Origin: Bacteroidales bacterium
GTDB lineage: Bacteria; Bacteroidota; Bacteroidia; Bacteroidales; F082
NCBI GenBank assembly: GCA_023229245.1
Contig: JALNZU010000003.1
Span: forward strand, 62,001 to 126,000
Direction of reading: 5' to 3'
DNA length: 64,000 nucleotides
Positions 18,756 through 27,720 of the stretch are shown in pieces. Numbering within the stretch: position 1 is the stretch's first letter; the number at the start of each line of letters is the position of its first letter. The translations under genes were made by a program, and so were the position numbers. The notes under the pieces were generated by a model that saw only the letters and a list, made by a program, of their open reading frames with translations, searched no databases and was not told the origin of the DNA.

Positions 18756-18927
18756 AGCTATTTTGGTTTAGCCGAACGATCTAATTAAACTCTTGCCTTT
18801 TGCAAAAGCCCCTACAATCCAAAGCGACTGTTTAGATCAGCAATAATTATGATGTATTTTCCTTCGTATTGAAAAAAATGTCAATTTCGCAAGCAAACCC
18901 TTAAGTATTGTACTGAACATACCACTT

Positions 18928-19689
18928 ATGAATTTTACCTGGCGTTACACACATCTCGACAGCATACCTTCTACCAATCTATGGCTACAAGAGGAGTATG
19001 CCCGTGGCACCGATATACGAAATTTAGTAGTAACAACTGCGTATCAGACAGCTGGTAAAGGAATTGGGCATAACAACTGGTACAGCGAGCATGGAAAAAA
19101 TTTGTTGCTAAGCCTCGCTATTGATACGCGTATAGACGCTGCTGAGCAATTTATGATTAATATGTCTATCTCGTTAGCACTCACAGATGTACTCAAGCAT
19201 TACCTTTCCAATCATTCCGCGCTTTACATAAAATGGCCAAATGATATCTGGTACGAATATAAAAAACTTTCCGGTCTGCTGATCACTCATATTATTAGCG
19301 GCAACAGATTAGATATGAGTATTATCGGTATAGGTATAAACGTGAATCAAACTGTCTTTCCCAGTGGGCTACCCAATCCAGGCTCGATAAAATCAGCTTC
19401 AGACAAGCATCATTCCCTTCAAAACATACAGCAGCATTTACTACAACATATTGAAACTAGAATCGTGCAACTGCATGATACCGAATTTCTCCACCACCTG
19501 AAAGCTGAATATATTTCACAACTCTTATATTTTAATGAGTTTAAAAACTATCTTATCCGCGATCAGGCGGTGTATGCTAAAATCGTAGGTGTCAATGCTT
19601 TTGGCCAGCTTGAAGTATTGGACAGATCGGGGAAAAAATATGAATGCAACTTCAAGGAGATTATATTCCCAATTGAGAGGCAGGGTTAA
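18928..19689 (+). CDS. birA: biotin--[acetyl-CoA-carboxylase] ligase
   Basis: Attaches biotin to the carrier domains of biotin-dependent carboxylases, such as the MCC alpha subunit encoded at 45.4 kb. At 253 residues it has only the catalytic and C-terminal domains; there is no N-terminal DNA-binding domain, so it is not a BirA-type repressor. Motifs are STNLWLQE, TAGKGIGHNNWYSEHGKNLL (the biotinyl-AMP loop, less Gly/Arg-rich than GRGRRGRxW), IKWPNDIWY and GIGINVNQ. Its stop overlaps the stop of the convergent START-like gene in a shared TTAA. Confidence 0.93.
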   Translation: MNFTWRYTHLDSIPSTNLWLQEEYARGTDIRNLVVTTAYQTAGKGIGHNNWYSEHGKNLLLSLAIDTRIDAAEQFMINMSISLALTDVLKHYLSNHSALYIKWPNDIWYEYKKLSGLLITHIISGNRLDMSIIGIGINVNQTVFPSGLPNPGSIKSASDKHHSLQNIQQHLLQHIETRIVQLHDTEFLHHLKAEYISQLLYFNEFKNYLIRDQAVYAKIVGVNAFGQLEVLDRSGKKYECNFKEIIFPIERQG

Positions 19690-20135
19690 AACGGCTGTTG
19701 CGTTAGTTTGTCAGCTATATGATTCACAAGATGTTGCATAGGTCTTTTTACCATCAATGCCATCATGGCATTCAACTCAGCTTGAAGCTCTACCATCACT
19801 TCCGTAAGTTTGTTGAGAGGTCGGAGATGTACTAGTAATTCAAACTCAAAAGGGGTCTTTCCATCAGCCACCAACCTTAGCAGCTGGGGGTGACGTCTTT
19901 CGTCAACCCGCATATTAAGACTTGCCATTCCTTTGATGGTAAACGAACAACGGTCGGCATCTGCCTGCCAGTTGACCACTTGTTCAGGCATAAGCTCCCC
20001 CACATTACGCAGATCCGCAATAAAATCAAAAACCTGCTCAGGAGATGCGTCTAATTTTTTCCAGCCGCTACTAAAGTCCATTTTTGTTTTTTTTGGTTTA
20101 AACTGTATCTCAATTCTGATTGTTTGATCCTTCAT
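19686..20135 (-). CDS. START-like (SRPBCC) domain protein
   Basis: 149 residues, probable helix-grip (SRPBCC/START-like) fold. The pattern SGWKKLDASPEQVFDFIADL, then NWQADADRCSFTIKGMASLN and a long C-terminal helix ending VNHIADKL, fits small ligand-binding members. Substrate is unknown. It begins inside the last codons of pyrE (26 bp overlap), so the two are translationally linked; pyrE followed by an SRPBCC gene recurs in Bacteroidota. It converges on birA with a four-base overlap of stops. Confidence 0.75.
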   Translation of the reverse strand: MKDQTIRIEIQFKPKKTKMDFSSGWKKLDASPEQVFDFIADLRNVGELMPEQVVNWQADADRCSFTIKGMASLNMRVDERRHPQLLRLVADGKTPFEFELLVHLRPLNKLTEVMVELQAELNAMMALMVKRPMQHLVNHIADKLTQQPF

Positions 20136-20781
20136 TGTTAAGATCGCTCCACTGTTGCGGATTGAGCTTCCATTCCATCAAGGATTTCCAGTCTTGTTCG
20201 TTGATATAATTTTCTTCAAGCGCTTGTTTGATCAGATCATCGAAGGTGAGCAGAGCCGTATATTCGCATTGTGCTTGCATGAAGTTTTGGTTAGCAAGTT
20301 GCAGGTCGTATGAAAATATAGCAAACAAGCCTTTTACATTAGCTCCTGCTTCTCTAAGAGCTTCAACAGCACTCAGGCTGCTGCTGCCGGTTGAGACCAG
20401 GTCTTCGATAACCACTACCGATTGTCCGGAATTGATCACCCCTTCGATTTGATTATTCAGTCCGTGTCCTTTTTTTTCTGTGCGTACATATAAAAAAGGT
20501 AGGCCTAATTCCTGAGCCACCAACGCTCCATGTGCGATACCACCAGTAGCTACAGCAGCGATAGCATCAGGCTTCCCATACTTCTCGAGCATCAGACGGG
20601 TAAATTCCTGTCGGATATGCGTTCTGATCTTTGGATATGAAAGCGTGATGCGATTATCGCAATAGATAGGGCTCTTCAAACCCGATGCCCATGTAAAAGC
20701 TTGGTGTGGATTGAGTTTTATTGCTTTAATTTGCAATAAATATCCGGCAAGAGCCAGCGATGCCTGATCATTAGAAATCAT
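20110..20781 (-). CDS. pyrE: orotate phosphoribosyltransferase
   Basis: Fifth step of pyrimidine synthesis, orotate plus PRPP to OMP. The protein is 223 residues. The type I PRTase PRPP loop is VVVIEDLVSTGSSS; AFTWASGLKSPIYCDNR near residues 29-45 and TGGIAHGALVAQELGLPFLY are typical of PyrE. The ATG at 20781 shares the bases CATG with the divergent NUDIX start, and a -7 promoter box lies only 5 bp upstream of the ATG, so the transcript may be leaderless (see findings). The C-terminus overlaps the START-like gene by 26 bp. Confidence 0.95.
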   Translation of the reverse strand: MISNDQASLALAGYLLQIKAIKLNPHQAFTWASGLKSPIYCDNRITLSYPKIRTHIRQEFTRLMLEKYGKPDAIAAVATGGIAHGALVAQELGLPFLYVRTEKKGHGLNNQIEGVINSGQSVVVIEDLVSTGSSSLSAVEALREAGANVKGLFAIFSYDLQLANQNFMQAQCEYTALLTFDDLIKQALEENYINEQDWKSLMEWKLNPQQWSDLNNEGSNNQN

Positions 20782-21409
20782 GAAGCAAATGTATGAAGTT
20801 TTTTGTGAAAATCGTTGTCTGTTTCTTACTTCAGTAAACGGTCATACCTCAGATTTATTGTTGCAAACCCCAATAATACAGCATTCATACGCTACCAATG
20901 AAATGGTTCAGAGATGGCTACATCATACAACAGAACTCGATATAGCCATTGATTCCGAGCTCTTGCCGGGAGAATTTTTATCAAAGCATATACCAGGTTT
21001 AGTGTTCGTCAAAGCAGCCGGAGGTATAGTTAGAAATAGTAAAGGCGATTTCTTGTTTATCTATAAAAACAAAAAATGGGACTTGCCTAAAGGCCATATC
21101 GAAGTCAACGAGCTTCCACATGCAACTGCCTTACGCGAGCTAACTGAAGAAACAGGTTTACAACACGTTGAGATACAACGATTTGTTGGTAGCACTTTTC
21201 ATTGCTACAATCAGCACAACACATGGTTTTTAAAAGAAACCCATTGGTTTGATATGTCAGTCTCACAAAATTCTGTTTTAGTTCCTGATCTCCAAGAAGG
21301 CATCAGTCATTTGGAATGGATTGATTGTCACCAGGTAGAGCAAGTGTTACACCAATCATATCGGTCTTTACGTGAATTTGTTACTCATCATTATTTATCA
21401 CACTCATGA
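20780..21409 (+). CDS. NUDIX hydrolase
   Basis: 209 residues. Hydrolyses a nucleoside diphosphate linked to another group; the substrate cannot be predicted. The NUDIX box is complete at residues 105-127: Gly105, Glu111, Arg119-Glu120, Glu123-Glu124 and Gly126. The ~75 residues before the domain are not recognised. Start options are the ATG at 20780 (chosen; overlaps the pyrE start codon) and the ATG at 20789. It overlaps coaD by 4 bp (ATGA), indicating coupling to CoA synthesis. Confidence 0.88.
   Translation: MKQMYEVFCENRCLFLTSVNGHTSDLLLQTPIIQHSYATNEMVQRWLHHTTELDIAIDSELLPGEFLSKHIPGLVFVKAAGGIVRNSKGDFLFIYKNKKWDLPKGHIEVNELPHATALRELTEETGLQHVEIQRFVGSTFHCYNQHNTWFLKETHWFDMSVSQNSVLVPDLQEGISHLEWIDCHQVEQVLHQSYRSLREFVTHHYLSHS
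20786..20793 (-). promoter_or_regulatory. -7 promoter box of pyrE inside the NUDIX coding region
   Basis: TACATTTG on the minus strand (20793-20786) fits TAnnTTTG. It ends 4 bases before the pyrE ATG (20781) and lies in codons 3-5 of the divergent NUDIX gene. A -33 TTG is not obvious. Confidence 0.5.
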
Positions 21410-21876
21410 AAAATAAAAAAATAGCTGTATTTCCGGGCTCTTTCGATCCTGTAACAGTAGGGCATGAATCCCTTGTACTAAAAGCTCTTCCACTGTTTGA
21501 CACTATTATTGTAGCTATAGGCAACAACGTGCTCAAGCAGTATCTGTTTGGTTTGGAGCAGCGCAAAAAATGGATCGAATGGGTGTTTCGCGAGTATCCT
21601 ACTATAAAAACGGCAGTGTATGAAGGACTTACGGTAGATTTTTGCCGTAAGGTTGGAGCTACCTATATTATAAGGGGTTTACGAACCTCAGCTGATTTTG
21701 AGTATGAAAGGAATATCAGTCAGGCAAACAAACTTCTCTATAAAGATCTGGAAACTGTTTTCCTGCTTTCTTCACCCGAGCATACACCCGTCACCTCGAG
21801 CATCGTACGGGATATATTTCGCAATAACGGCGACACCAGTAAATTCGTTCCACAGGGTGTAGTACTGACAATATAG
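21406..21876 (+). CDS. coaD: phosphopantetheine adenylyltransferase
   Basis: Penultimate step of CoA synthesis, making dephospho-CoA from 4-phosphopantetheine and ATP. The 156-residue length is standard. Nucleotidyltransferase motif FPGSFDPVTVGH at residues 9-20 contains the T/HxGH signature, and TPVTSSIVRDI near the C-terminus is the second ATP-binding motif (usually SSTxVR). GATYIIRGLRTSADFEYE is also diagnostic. The ATG overlaps the NUDIX stop by 4 bp. Another CoA-pathway gene, coaX, is in the window at 32.4-33.1 kb. Confidence 0.97.
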   Translation: MKNKKIAVFPGSFDPVTVGHESLVLKALPLFDTIIVAIGNNVLKQYLFGLEQRKKWIEWVFREYPTIKTAVYEGLTVDFCRKVGATYIIRGLRTSADFEYERNISQANKLLYKDLETVFLLSSPEHTPVTSSIVRDIFRNNGDTSKFVPQGVVLTI

Positions 21877-21920
21877 GCATTAGCACAGCGTTTATCATTG
21901 AAATCAGTGGGAGAGAACGC

Positions 21921-23303
21921 ATGCGGATATTACTTTTTTTTACAACTTTTCTGATAGGGGCCCTACAGCTTCCGGCTGCAACGATCACAATTAACGGCAA
22001 CAGCAATACGCCGGCTACCGTCCTCCGAATTCTCATTGCCGATGATCTTGTATCAGGTCGCTATACTTTGCTTGCTCAAACAAATACTGATTTCAAAGGG
22101 GCATTCAGTTTACAGGCCCAAATCCAATCAATCAGCTTTGCCCGCATTGCTGCCGGAGCAGACTATACCGATATTTTGTTGACACCTGGTGCTACCTACC
22201 ATATACAAATACACAAAACTAAAACAGACTACACTTCATTTTATGATGCACCAGCTATAACTGTGGACATACTACAAGCTGATGATCAGGGAGTATATCA
22301 GGCTATTGAAAAGATCAACCTGATCTATAATGCATTTGTATTAGAACATTTTCAGTCGCTCTACCGATTAAAGCAGGCAGCTTATCTCGATTCTTTGCAC
22401 ATGATACTCAACAAGCAAGTGAATGTGAGCCATCCGTTCGTTGAACAGTATTTGTTTTACAAGCTTGCCTCCTTAGAGCCTGTAGTAAAAAACATGACAA
22501 CAAGTCAGGTCTTTGAAAAATATTTTCTACATCGTCCAATTTTATATGATAATCCAGAGTATATCAGTCTGTTTAAAGAGTTTTTCGGCTCGTATTACAC
22601 CGAGCATCGACTTATTGGACACGCAAGATTCTTGGAAGCCATAGCACAAGGCGATAACAACCTTAGGCAACTCATGGCTACTGATCCTTTGATAAGTAGC
22701 TACCCTGCATTTGGTGAGTTGATCCTATTATATCAGCTTCAATCTTTTTTTTCACATCCTCAACTATCTCCCAAAGTTGTGGAAGAGCGTCTGCTTCAAA
22801 TAGCTAACACTTCTACCATCTACAAACATCGCATCATTGCACGAAATATTATTTTTATGCAGTCGTATTTGGCTTTTGGTGCTCCTGCCTTTGATTTTCA
22901 ATTACTAGATCAGTCGGGCAAGCTTTACGAATTAAGCCAGGATTCAAGCAGTGTGGTGATACTCAATTTCATACGCGAAAACTGCCCTTTGTGTGAATAC
23001 GAGCTTCAAGACCTTCAGCAGCTGTCGGCCAAATACGCCACTCAACTTAAAGTTGTCAGCATAAGCGTCAGGGAATCATATCCATATTATTCCCGGCTTT
23101 TTCATCAAAACCGGTATCACTGGAAGCTTTTAAATTTAAACCAGCAGTATGAGATCTTAGACACGTATCAAGTGCGATTTTTTCCGTACAACATCATCCT
23201 GTTACCTTCCACACGTATTGGACAATGCCCGGCACCCACACAGTATCTTGAGTTAGAAAACCAGCTTAAGAGATTAGTGCCGGAATGGACAACAAGTCCA
23301 TAG
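21921..23303 (+). CDS. exported TlpA-like thiol-disulfide protein with large N-terminal domain
   Basis: 460 residues with a signal peptide (hydrophobic residues 3-18, ending LPAA). The N-terminal part is beta-rich, reminiscent of the DUF4369 domains often fused to thioredoxins in this phylum, followed by a helical region. The C-terminal ~150 residues are a redoxin fold: APAFDFQLLDQSGKLYEL, then ENCPLCEYEL with a CPLC pair at Cys355/Cys358 and the region ending RFFPYNIILL, whose Pro is the expected cis-Pro. It probably acts in the periplasm on protein thiols. It starts 44 bp after coaD. Confidence 0.8.
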   Translation: MRILLFFTTFLIGALQLPAATITINGNSNTPATVLRILIADDLVSGRYTLLAQTNTDFKGAFSLQAQIQSISFARIAAGADYTDILLTPGATYHIQIHKTKTDYTSFYDAPAITVDILQADDQGVYQAIEKINLIYNAFVLEHFQSLYRLKQAAYLDSLHMILNKQVNVSHPFVEQYLFYKLASLEPVVKNMTTSQVFEKYFLHRPILYDNPEYISLFKEFFGSYYTEHRLIGHARFLEAIAQGDNNLRQLMATDPLISSYPAFGELILLYQLQSFFSHPQLSPKVVEERLLQIANTSTIYKHRIIARNIIFMQSYLAFGAPAFDFQLLDQSGKLYELSQDSSSVVILNFIRENCPLCEYELQDLQQLSAKYATQLKVVSISVRESYPYYSRLFHQNRYHWKLLNLNQQYEILDTYQVRFFPYNIILLPSTRIGQCPAPTQYLELENQLKRLVPEWTTSP

Positions 23304-23351
23304 GAACCAGCCTTTTTAAAATGGTTTTTATCTCAATGCATTAAAAAGCTT

Positions 23352-23359
23352 TAATTTTG
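23352..23359 (+). promoter_or_regulatory. -7 promoter box upstream of secA
   Basis: TAATTTTG fits TAnnTTTG and lies 75 bp upstream of the secA ATG. The only -33 candidate is a T-run, so support is moderate. Confidence 0.4.
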
Positions 23360-23434
23360 CGCTATTATCTCCGTAAATACGTTATATTAGGGTACAGTTT
23401 TTGACAGCAACTACAAAGCTAAAATCTATCTATT

Positions 23435-26400
23435 ATGTTAAGCTTTATCAAAAAAATATTTGGCGACAAAGCCACCCGCGACCTCAAATCCATTCAACAT
23501 ATACTTGATCTTACGCGCAATGCGTATGAACAAGTCGCACTGCTAAGCAACGATGAGCTACGGGCTAAAACAACCTATTTCAGAGAGAAGATACAACAAA
23601 ATATAGCCGAAGAAACCAAGCAGATTAATATCTTGTTAGAAGAAATAGAAGCCGATCCCGACTTAGCCCCTGATGAGAAGGAAAGACTTTATAACCAAAT
23701 TGATAAGCTTGAAAAACAACAATACGATAAAACCGAACAAGTTCTCAACGAGATATTACCAGAAGCTTTTGCTGTGATTAAGTCAACAGCAAAACGATTC
23801 CATGAAAATGAATTTATTGAGGTACAAGCTAACGATTTGGACAGGAATATAGCTTCTATACATGACTATGTCACCATACAAGGCGATAAAGCAATGTACC
23901 GTTCAAGCTGGAATGCAGGCGGGAACATGATCAAATGGGATATGGTTCACTACGATGTACAATATATTGGTGGTATAGTGTTGCATCAGGGTAAGATAGC
24001 GGAAATGGCTACAGGAGAAGGAAAAACATTGGTAGCCACTTTGCCTGTCTATCTGAATGCCTTAGCCGGTAAAGGAGTACATGTGGTTACGGTCAACGAT
24101 TACCTTGCCAAGCGCGACTCGGAATGGATGGGAGTGATCTATGAGTTTCTCGGGCTTACGGTGGACTGTATTGACAAACACGAACCTAATTCAACAGCCC
24201 GAAGACAAGCTTATTTAGCCGATATCACCTACGGCACAAATAACGAATTCGGGTTTGATTATTTGCGCGACAATATGACCGGAAATCCGGATGAGTTGGT
24301 TCAACGTAAACATCACTACGCCATAGTGGACGAGGTAGATTCAGTGTTGATAGACGATGCCCGTACACCACTTATCATCAGTGGACCAACACCCAAAGGC
24401 GACAATCAGGAGTTCGATGTACTAAAACCCGATGTTACCAAACTATATAATGCACAACGTACATTAGTAAGCAGCATATTAGCCGAAGCAAAAAAAATAT
24501 TGCAATCAGATTCTAATGATACCGATCTGAAGAAAGGTGGCGACCTGTTGTTCAGAGCTTATCGCGGGCTGCCAAAAAATACTGCATTAATTAAATTTCT
24601 GAGCGAAGAAGGGATGCGAAGCCTGATGCAGAAAACAGAAAGCTACTACTTGCAGGAGCAAAGTAAAAATATGCACCTGATTGATGATGAGCTGTATTTT
24701 GTGATTGATGAGCAACATAACTCGGTTGACCTGACAGAAAAAGGGATTGATCTGTTGACAACGGCATATAATGAACCCGATTTTTTCATACTACCTGATG
24801 TGGGGGCCGAAATAGCTGAGATAGAGAAACAACAGCTCCCCGAAGACACTCTGAACGAAAAAAAGAACGAGCTGATTCGCAATTTCAGTATCAAATCTGA
24901 ACGCTTACATACCGTTCACCAGTTATTGAAAGCTTATACCCTCTTTGAAAAAGATGTGGAATATGTGATCATGGACAACAAGATCAAGATAGTGGACGAG
25001 CAGACAGGTCGTATTATGGAAGGCCGGCGCTATAGCGATGGACTTCACCAGGCTATTGAAGCCAAAGAAAATGTCAAGGTAGAAGCAGCTACCCAGACTT
25101 ATGCGACCATCACTCTTCAGAATTATTTCCGTATGTATAATAAACTTGCCGGCATGACAGGTACTGCCGAGACCGAAGCCGGTGAGTTCTGGGATATCTA
25201 CAAATTGGATGTAGTGGTGATACCCACCAACCGTCCCATACAACGTGATGATCGTGAAGACCTGATCTATAAGACTAAGCGAGAGAAGTTCAATGCTGTC
25301 ATAGACGAGATCGTCTCATTGGTTGACGCCAAGCGGCCTGTCTTGGTAGGGACTACCTCAGTAGAGACATCAGAGTTGTTGAGTCGCATGCTTCAGAGGA
25401 GAAGCATACCTCATAATGTACTCAATGCCAAGCTACACCAGCGCGAGGCACAAATAGTGAAAGAAGCCGGGCAAGCCGGTATGGTTACCATAGCTACGAA
25501 TATGGCCGGGCGTGGAACAGATATCAAGCTTGGTTCAGGGGTGAAAGAAGCCGGCGGATTAGCTATCATAGGTACCGAACGACACGAATCAAGAAGGGTT
25601 GACAGACAGTTGCGCGGACGTTCAGGACGTCAGGGCGACCCGGGTAGCTCACAGTTTTTTGTCTCATTAGAAGATGACCTGATGCGAATGTTTGGCTCTG
25701 GACGTATAGCCGGACTGATGGACCGCCTTGGACTGAAAGAAGGTGAAGTAATACAACACTCTATGATCACCAAATCAATAGAAAGGGCACAGAGAAAAGT
25801 TGAAGAAAACAACTTCGGAATACGTAAACGACTGCTTGAATACGATGATGTGATGAACGCACAACGGGAGGTGATCTACAAAAAACGCCACCACGCACTC
25901 TTTGGTGAACGCCTTGCAGTTGATTTGTCAAATATGCTTTTTGATCTGGTTGAGGGAATGATACAAGACTATCAGTCGGAACAAGACTTTGATCAGTTTC
26001 GCCTGACAGCACTCAAATCACTTGGGATAGAGCCACCCTTTGATGAAAAGACATTCCTCTCGGCCAATGTACAAACACTTACCGACCTGCTTTTTGAAAA
26101 GAGCACTAAGATGTATCGCGAAAAGACACGAAAAATAGGTGAGAAAACTATGCCTGTCATACAAGATGTGTTTGAACGGCAAAAACAATATGAAAATATC
26201 GCAATCCCTATTACTGACGGACAAAAGGCAATGCAGGTGATTGTAAATCTTAAAAAAGCTGTAGAAAACGGATCCAGAGAGGTAACCCTTTCCATCGAAA
26301 AAAACATCAGCTTAGCTCTCATAGATGATTCATGGAAAGAGCATCTACGCGAATTAGACGACCTCAAGCAATCGGTACAGGCAGCTACCTATGAGCAGAA

Positions 26401-26737
26401 AGACCCACTGTTGATCTATAAGTTTGAGTCGTTCGAGCTGTTTAAGAATATGTTGAACCGCATCAATAAGGATGTCATCTCTTTTTTAATGAAGGCCGAT
26501 ATACCCGTACAAGACGGGTCTGGCGTGAGAGAAGCAAAACGTGCTAAAGGCATTGACCGAAGCAGAATGAAAGAAGAACGATCAGACATGCTTTCACAAG
26601 CCCACAGCCAAACACAACAGCAAGAAATTACACAGCCTATCAAAGCTGAGAAGAAAGTTGGGCGTAATGAACCATGTCCGTGCGGAAGTGGAAAGAAATA
26701 CAAAAACTGCCACGGCAGAGTAATGGCCGAATCCTGA
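23435..26737 (+). CDS. secA: preprotein translocase ATPase SecA
   Basis: Motor that drives unfolded preproteins through SecYEG. At 1100 residues it is about 200 longer than the E. coli protein. The extra sequence is mainly a charged helical insert after the N-terminal helix (about residues 55-105) and an insert after SGPTPKGD within the preprotein-binding region; long SecA is usual in Bacteroidota. ATP-binding ATGEGKT is at 192-198, the DEAD-like box is DEVDSVLIDDARTP, and MTGTAETE and GRGTDIKLG are present. The C-terminus has the zinc/SecB-binding motif CPCGSGKKYKNCH (Cys1081, Cys1083, Cys1092, His1093). Confidence 0.98.
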   Translation: MLSFIKKIFGDKATRDLKSIQHILDLTRNAYEQVALLSNDELRAKTTYFREKIQQNIAEETKQINILLEEIEADPDLAPDEKERLYNQIDKLEKQQYDKTEQVLNEILPEAFAVIKSTAKRFHENEFIEVQANDLDRNIASIHDYVTIQGDKAMYRSSWNAGGNMIKWDMVHYDVQYIGGIVLHQGKIAEMATGEGKTLVATLPVYLNALAGKGVHVVTVNDYLAKRDSEWMGVIYEFLGLTVDCIDKHEPNSTARRQAYLADITYGTNNEFGFDYLRDNMTGNPDELVQRKHHYAIVDEVDSVLIDDARTPLIISGPTPKGDNQEFDVLKPDVTKLYNAQRTLVSSILAEAKKILQSDSNDTDLKKGGDLLFRAYRGLPKNTALIKFLSEEGMRSLMQKTESYYLQEQSKNMHLIDDELYFVIDEQHNSVDLTEKGIDLLTTAYNEPDFFILPDVGAEIAEIEKQQLPEDTLNEKKNELIRNFSIKSERLHTVHQLLKAYTLFEKDVEYVIMDNKIKIVDEQTGRIMEGRRYSDGLHQAIEAKENVKVEAATQTYATITLQNYFRMYNKLAGMTGTAETEAGEFWDIYKLDVVVIPTNRPIQRDDREDLIYKTKREKFNAVIDEIVSLVDAKRPVLVGTTSVETSELLSRMLQRRSIPHNVLNAKLHQREAQIVKEAGQAGMVTIATNMAGRGTDIKLGSGVKEAGGLAIIGTERHESRRVDRQLRGRSGRQGDPGSSQFFVSLEDDLMRMFGSGRIAGLMDRLGLKEGEVIQHSMITKSIERAQRKVEENNFGIRKRLLEYDDVMNAQREVIYKKRHHALFGERLAVDLSNMLFDLVEGMIQDYQSEQDFDQFRLTALKSLGIEPPFDEKTFLSANVQTLTDLLFEKSTKMYREKTRKIGEKTMPVIQDVFERQKQYENIAIPITDGQKAMQVIVNLKKAVENGSREVTLSIEKNISLALIDDSWKEHLRELDDLKQSVQAATYEQKDPLLIYKFESFELFKNMLNRINKDVISFLMKADIPVQDGSGVREAKRAKGIDRSRMKEERSDMLSQAHSQTQQQEITQPIKAEKKVGRNEPCPCGSGKKYKNCHGRVMAES

Positions 26738-26809
26738 AAAATTAGTAAAAATCTCTAGCAGCCGAACACGCAAAAAAAGATTACTTAGCCTATCGCATTA
26801 AATTTTTGT

Positions 26810-26817
26810 TAAATTTG
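26810..26817 (+). promoter_or_regulatory. -7 promoter box upstream of the sugar transferase
   Basis: TAAATTTG fits TAnnTTTG, 24 bp before the ATG at 26842. The -33 element is poorly defined. Confidence 0.45.
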
Positions 26818-26841
26818 CTCGCTTTCCATAGATTTTAATGC

Positions 26842-27669
26842 ATGGTACAAGTTGATACTCTTACAAAAAACAACCGTAAAGCATCCTCTCTAAAGACCAG
26901 TGAAACTTTTTCACAGTTCAGGATACCGTGGTGGAAGAGATTATTCGATATTTTCTTTTCAGTGATTGCTTTGCTGATCTTTTCACCCCTGATGCTAGTG
27001 ATCGCTTTGCTGATCAAAATAGATTCACGAGGACCAGTAATTTATTCTTCCCGAAGAGTAGGGACCGGATACGACATATTCAACTTTTATAAGTTCCGTT
27101 CAATGCATGTAGGAGCTGAACAAGAGCTTCCGCTGTTGTCCGACTTAAATTTATATCTCATTAACCGTAGCCAACGTTTACAGCACGAAGAAGAGAAATG
27201 TCCTCAATGCCAAAAGTTAGGTCATAATTGTTCACCCCTGCTATATATTGATGGTACTGAGATATGCGAGAACTGGTATTTTGAGCTACGCCGTCGTTCA
27301 GCTACCAACACCACCTTTTTCAAAGCTAAGGGCGATCCACGCATCACTCGTATTGGAAGGATCATACGATCAGTCAATCTGGATGAATTGCCACAGCTGT
27401 TCAATGTTATCAAAGGAGACATGTCAATAGTTGGAAACAGGCCATTGCCATTATACGAAGCCGAAAAACTTACTACCGACTTATGGTCATACCGTTTTAT
27501 TGCACCAGCAGGAATTACAGGGCTATGGCAAATACAAAAAAACCGCTTTTATTCGCAGGAAGAACGAATTGCTTTAGATAACCAATATGCAATGATAGCC
27601 TCGTTTTGGATGGATGTGAAAATCATATTTAAAACATTGGGCACCTTCTTCAGGAAAGGAAATTATTAG
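26842..27669 (+). CDS. sugar-phosphate transferase initiating polysaccharide synthesis (WcaJ/PglC-like)
   Basis: Transfers a sugar-1-phosphate to undecaprenyl phosphate at the membrane, starting a capsule, exopolysaccharide or glycan chain. The 275-residue protein has a re-entrant or transmembrane helix at ~38-60 and the catalytic core: KRLFDI, YKFRSM, NLDELPQLFNVIKGDMSIVG, NRPLPLYE, APAGITGLWQI. Between the membrane segment and the core is a Cys-rich insert, CPQC at 120-123 with Cys130 and Cys142, that looks like a small zinc site. No other glycan-assembly genes are next to it, which is unusual for an initiating transferase. Confidence 0.9.
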   Translation: MVQVDTLTKNNRKASSLKTSETFSQFRIPWWKRLFDIFFSVIALLIFSPLMLVIALLIKIDSRGPVIYSSRRVGTGYDIFNFYKFRSMHVGAEQELPLLSDLNLYLINRSQRLQHEEEKCPQCQKLGHNCSPLLYIDGTEICENWYFELRRRSATNTTFFKAKGDPRITRIGRIIRSVNLDELPQLFNVIKGDMSIVGNRPLPLYEAEKLTTDLWSYRFIAPAGITGLWQIQKNRFYSQEERIALDNQYAMIASFWMDVKIIFKTLGTFFRKGNY

Positions 27670-27720
27670 CCCGACTGAAAATGAAACATACGAAAGGCTG
27701 TAGTATCTACCGAATCAAAA

